This document shows positions 4,906-7,092 of a stretch of 7,092 bases of DNA, one piece after another. Each line of letters starts with the position of its first letter. Position 1 is the stretch's first letter. This DNA is from Clostridia bacterium. Its GTDB lineage: Bacteria > Bacillota_A > Clostridia > Oscillospirales > CAG-272. The stretch is from the NCBI GenBank assembly GCA_017452945.1, contig JAFTLD010000105.1, forward strand, positions 1 to 7,092. Direction: 5' to 3'. The position numbers were made by a program, and so were the translations under genes. A model generated the notes under the pieces. The model saw only the letters and a list, made by a program, of their open reading frames with translations. It was not told where the DNA came from and searched no databases.

Positions 4906-7092
4906 TTACTTTTCCCACTCCATGAAGTCCAGCTTTTTACCGTCTTCGTTTACGGTACTTACGGAATAGGGAGAAAGCGCAACTTGTATCTGCTTGCCAA
5001 GCAGCGTCACGGTTCCGTTAACCTGTTTTCCTTCGGACTCCCAACAGCGAAGCACGAAATTTTTGCCGTCCTCGCCCTGTTTGATGGCGCTGATCAGCAG
5101 GGAGTTTTCCGAGCCTTCAATGCCGCAAAAGCTCTCTGGCAGATTGCCGTGGTGGAAGCTTGCGTTGACACTTCGCAGCGGTGCGTTGAGCACGGCTGCG
5201 CGTTTATGCGCATCGGAAGTGGTCGTGTAGGGGAAAACGATGTATTGAGCGGTGTGTGTATCCATGTCCATGTAGTGGTATCTGCCGTCGCGCACACCGT
5301 AATGGTCAGCGTACACAGCGGTGCGAAGCACCGTCATGCGTATTTCGGTTTGGGTGGAATCGTAACCGTATTTGCCCTCGTTGGCAATGCCGAGCCCTGC
5401 TGACGCAAACCACTTGCCAAACGGCTCTTCTCCGTTGCAAAGCGGTCTTGTGATGGTGCCGAACGGAATCTCGCATGTTACCTCGTTCTCTGCAGGAAAA
5501 GTCAGCTTGAGTGCTCTGTGCGGCTCGCATACACGGGCTTCCACCGTTACTTGTAATTGGTCACTTCCGGCAGCCAACGTATAAGTTCTTGCCAGCGTGT
5601 TTTCACCGCAGCGATGCGTTGTGCGCAGTACGGCACAAACTGCGCCCTGCTCCAGTATTTCAAATCTCGGCTCTTCAAAGCGTCCGCAAAGCGGGCCAAG
5701 GTCAAATCTGTTGTGCGCCCACGTATCACATTCGGATTCATCCAACAATACGGCGCCTGTCGGGCGGTTGCAGATCACGCGGCCGCTTTTTTTATCTGTC
5801 AGGCGGCAAAGCTCACCGCTGCCCGGATCAAATTCTGCGCGGATGCACTCGTTTTCCAAAGCGTACTGCTCAGCCTTGACGCAGGGGAATGCCGTTGTTT
5901 GCTCTTTGGTGGGGAAGTAGCGGTACAGGCGGTAGCCGTATGCGGGAAGCTCTGCAATAAACGCGGTTTCGTAAAGGTCATGCGTGCAGTTGGTGGCCTC
6001 GCCTCGTACTTGCTGGCAGGGAATCTCTTTCCCTTGCTCATCCGTCATGCTCTTGCAATCCGCGCGGCGGTGCAAAAGAGCCTTAACGGGGAAGGCGTGT
6101 GGGTTAAATACCAGCACCGGTGTACCCAGATCCTTGTGTTCCCACGTCAGAAAATGCTTGTTGCAAAGCTCGCCCGGATCATGTCCGCGCGCCGTTTCCA
6201 CGTGCATGGCCACGGCTTGCATGGCTTTGTTGATGGCCCGTTCGGTGATGGCCATGGCCTCACCGTACAGATACATAGCGTCCTTGTAAGCACTTTCGAT
6301 GCAGCAGCCTGCCAGAATGTCGTGGAATTGATTGAACAGCACGTTCTCCCATGCTTTTCTCAACTCGGTTTTTGGGTAGGGAACACCGACCAGACGGTTT
6401 GCCAAGAGGCACAAACGCTCGGCAGTCAGCAAATTCTCTTCGGCCGCTCGATTGGCGCGCTTGACTGCACTGACGGCCGAATAGCAGCCGCGTGCATGGT
6501 GCTGCAGCTCGGTGGTATGCGTGGGGAGATTGGCCGTATCCAGCGCGTCAAAAAAGTCATCCACGGATGCAAAGGTTTGATGCGCTTGCATGTTGGTGCT
6601 CAGTGTATCCAGAAGACGCGCACTGGGGCCGCCTCCGTGGTTTCCAATGCCGTAAAAAGCCATGCGCGGTATGCCGTCCTCGGCACAAACGCGGTCGATG
6701 GCAGCGATCGATGCCATTTCATCCGGTGGCCCGTAGTATTGACGGATGCGCGACGTCACGACCTCTGAGCCATCGTCGCTTTTCCAGAGGAAATGATCGA
6801 AGTCAAGATGCTTTTCGTGTTCCATGGGGCGCATGAACACGTAGCGTGACATGCCTGCGCCCTGCAAAAGCTTGGGCAGGGAAGCGTTGTGACCAAAGGA
6901 GTCCACGTTATAGCCCGTGCGAGCCGTCACACCGAATTTTTCCTTAAAATAACGCTGTGAGATCAGCGCATGACGCGCAAAGCTTTCGCCCGCGGGCATG
7001 TTGCAGTCGGGCTGGAGATACCAACCGCCCACCAAGTTCCAGCGCCCCTCGGCCACGCGTGCCTGAATTTCGCGAAACATTTCGGGATCAGT
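4906..7092 (-). CDS. Alpha-mannosidase, glycoside hydrolase family 38 (N-terminus outside window)
   Basis: A retaining alpha-mannosidase that removes alpha-linked mannose, as in N-glycan or mannan-derived oligosaccharides. The frame is open to the right edge, adding four residues (TDPE) before the ATG at 7080, so the start lies outside; 728 residues are visible of a family usually near 850-1050. Numbering from that Met, GGWYLQPDCNMPAGESFARH spans about 18-37. The nucleophile motif GYNVDSFGHN lies at 56-65 with catalytic Asp60 (codon 6901-6903). YGIGNHGGGP lies at 143-152, and FNQFHDILAG at 249-258, all hallmarks of GH38. The rest is the beta-rich middle and C-terminal domains ending in DFMEWEK. 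A metal-binding His/Asp pair near the N-terminus would lie upstream. No signal peptide can be assessed. It ends at the terminator at 4817-4868. The opposite strand is open for long stretches, which is a shadow effect. Confidence 0.95.
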   Translation of the reverse strand, partial: TDPEMFREIQARVAEGRWNLVGGWYLQPDCNMPAGESFARHALISQRYFKEKFGVTARTGYNVDSFGHNASLPKLLQGAGMSRYVFMRPMEHEKHLDFDHFLWKSDDGSEVVTSRIRQYYGPPDEMASIAAIDRVCAEDGIPRMAFYGIGNHGGGPSARLLDTLSTNMQAHQTFASVDDFFDALDTANLPTHTTELQHHARGCYSAVSAVKRANRAAEENLLTAERLCLLANRLVGVPYPKTELRKAWENVLFNQFHDILAGCCIESAYKDAMYLYGEAMAITERAINKAMQAVAMHVETARGHDPGELCNKHFLTWEHKDLGTPVLVFNPHAFPVKALLHRRADCKSMTDEQGKEIPCQQVRGEATNCTHDLYETAFIAELPAYGYRLYRYFPTKEQTTAFPCVKAEQYALENECIRAEFDPGSGELCRLTDKKSGRVICNRPTGAVLLDESECDTWAHNRFDLGPLCGRFEEPRFEILEQGAVCAVLRTTHRCGENTLARTYTLAAGSDQLQVTVEARVCEPHRALKLTFPAENEVTCEIPFGTITRPLCNGEEPFGKWFASAGLGIANEGKYGYDSTQTEIRMTVLRTAVYADHYGVRDGRYHYMDMDTHTAQYIVFPYTTTSDAHKRAAVLNAPLRSVNASFHHGNLPESFCGIEGSENSLLISAIKQGEDGKNFVLRCWESEGKQVNGTVTLLGKQIQVALSPYSVSTVNEDGKKLDFMEWEK

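Noticed and set aside
5557..6768. Long plus-strand open frame of 403 codons opposite the mannosidase
   Set aside because: It lies wholly antisense to a GH38 gene with clear catalytic motifs, has no family-like motifs and an implausible composition. It is a shadow of codon bias.

Overview
The window reads as chromosomal DNA of an anaerobic, low-to-mid GC Bacillota, most likely a gut or mucosal member of the Clostridia. This is an inference. It rests on strong AGGAGG-type ribosome sites, TTGACA/TATAAT promoters, a lipobox lipoprotein with BspA-type leucine-rich repeats, a TraX-family acyltransferase-like membrane protein, and carbohydrate-active enzymes (a sulfatase and a GH38 alpha-mannosidase) at the two ends. 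No rRNA, tRNA, CRISPR array, transposase or phage gene is visible.

Layout from left to right. Positions 2-808 (+) hold the C-terminal half of a sulfatase that enters from outside the window. Its TGA stop overlaps the ATG of a following reading frame (808-1852, +). That frame is disrupted by at least two frameshifts and ends in a cysteine-rich tail; it is scored as a pseudogene of unrecognised function. A perfect 16-bp palindrome at 1865-1900 separates it from a convergent lipoprotein gene with leucine-rich repeats (1925-2815, -), which has a textbook promoter at 2855-2883. Upstream on the same strand is a TraX-family membrane protein (2939-3676, -). It diverges from an SGNH/GDSL hydrolase (3830-4627, +), and the 153-bp gap between them holds back-to-back promoters. 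The SGNH gene and the large GH38 alpha-mannosidase (4906-7092, -, N-terminus outside the window) converge on a 278-bp intergenic region. That region holds a highly structured modular repeat (about 4674-4807) and a terminator hairpin (about 4817-4868).

Functionally, the sulfatase, the mannosidase and possibly the SGNH hydrolase (de-esterification) fit turnover of decorated glycans, such as host mucin or N-glycans. They are not in one operon, so joint action is only inferred. The surface lipoprotein and TraX-like protein are consistent with cell-envelope functions.

The most unusual item is the repeat at 4674-4807. Five variants of a 9-nt box (consensus AGTGATATT) are separated by four spacers, each a small self-complementary sequence, and the array is closed by an exact inverted copy of the box. 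It looks like a non-coding MITE- or REP-like element with strong RNA-folding potential. I do not see a clearly new enzymatic or defence system in this window.
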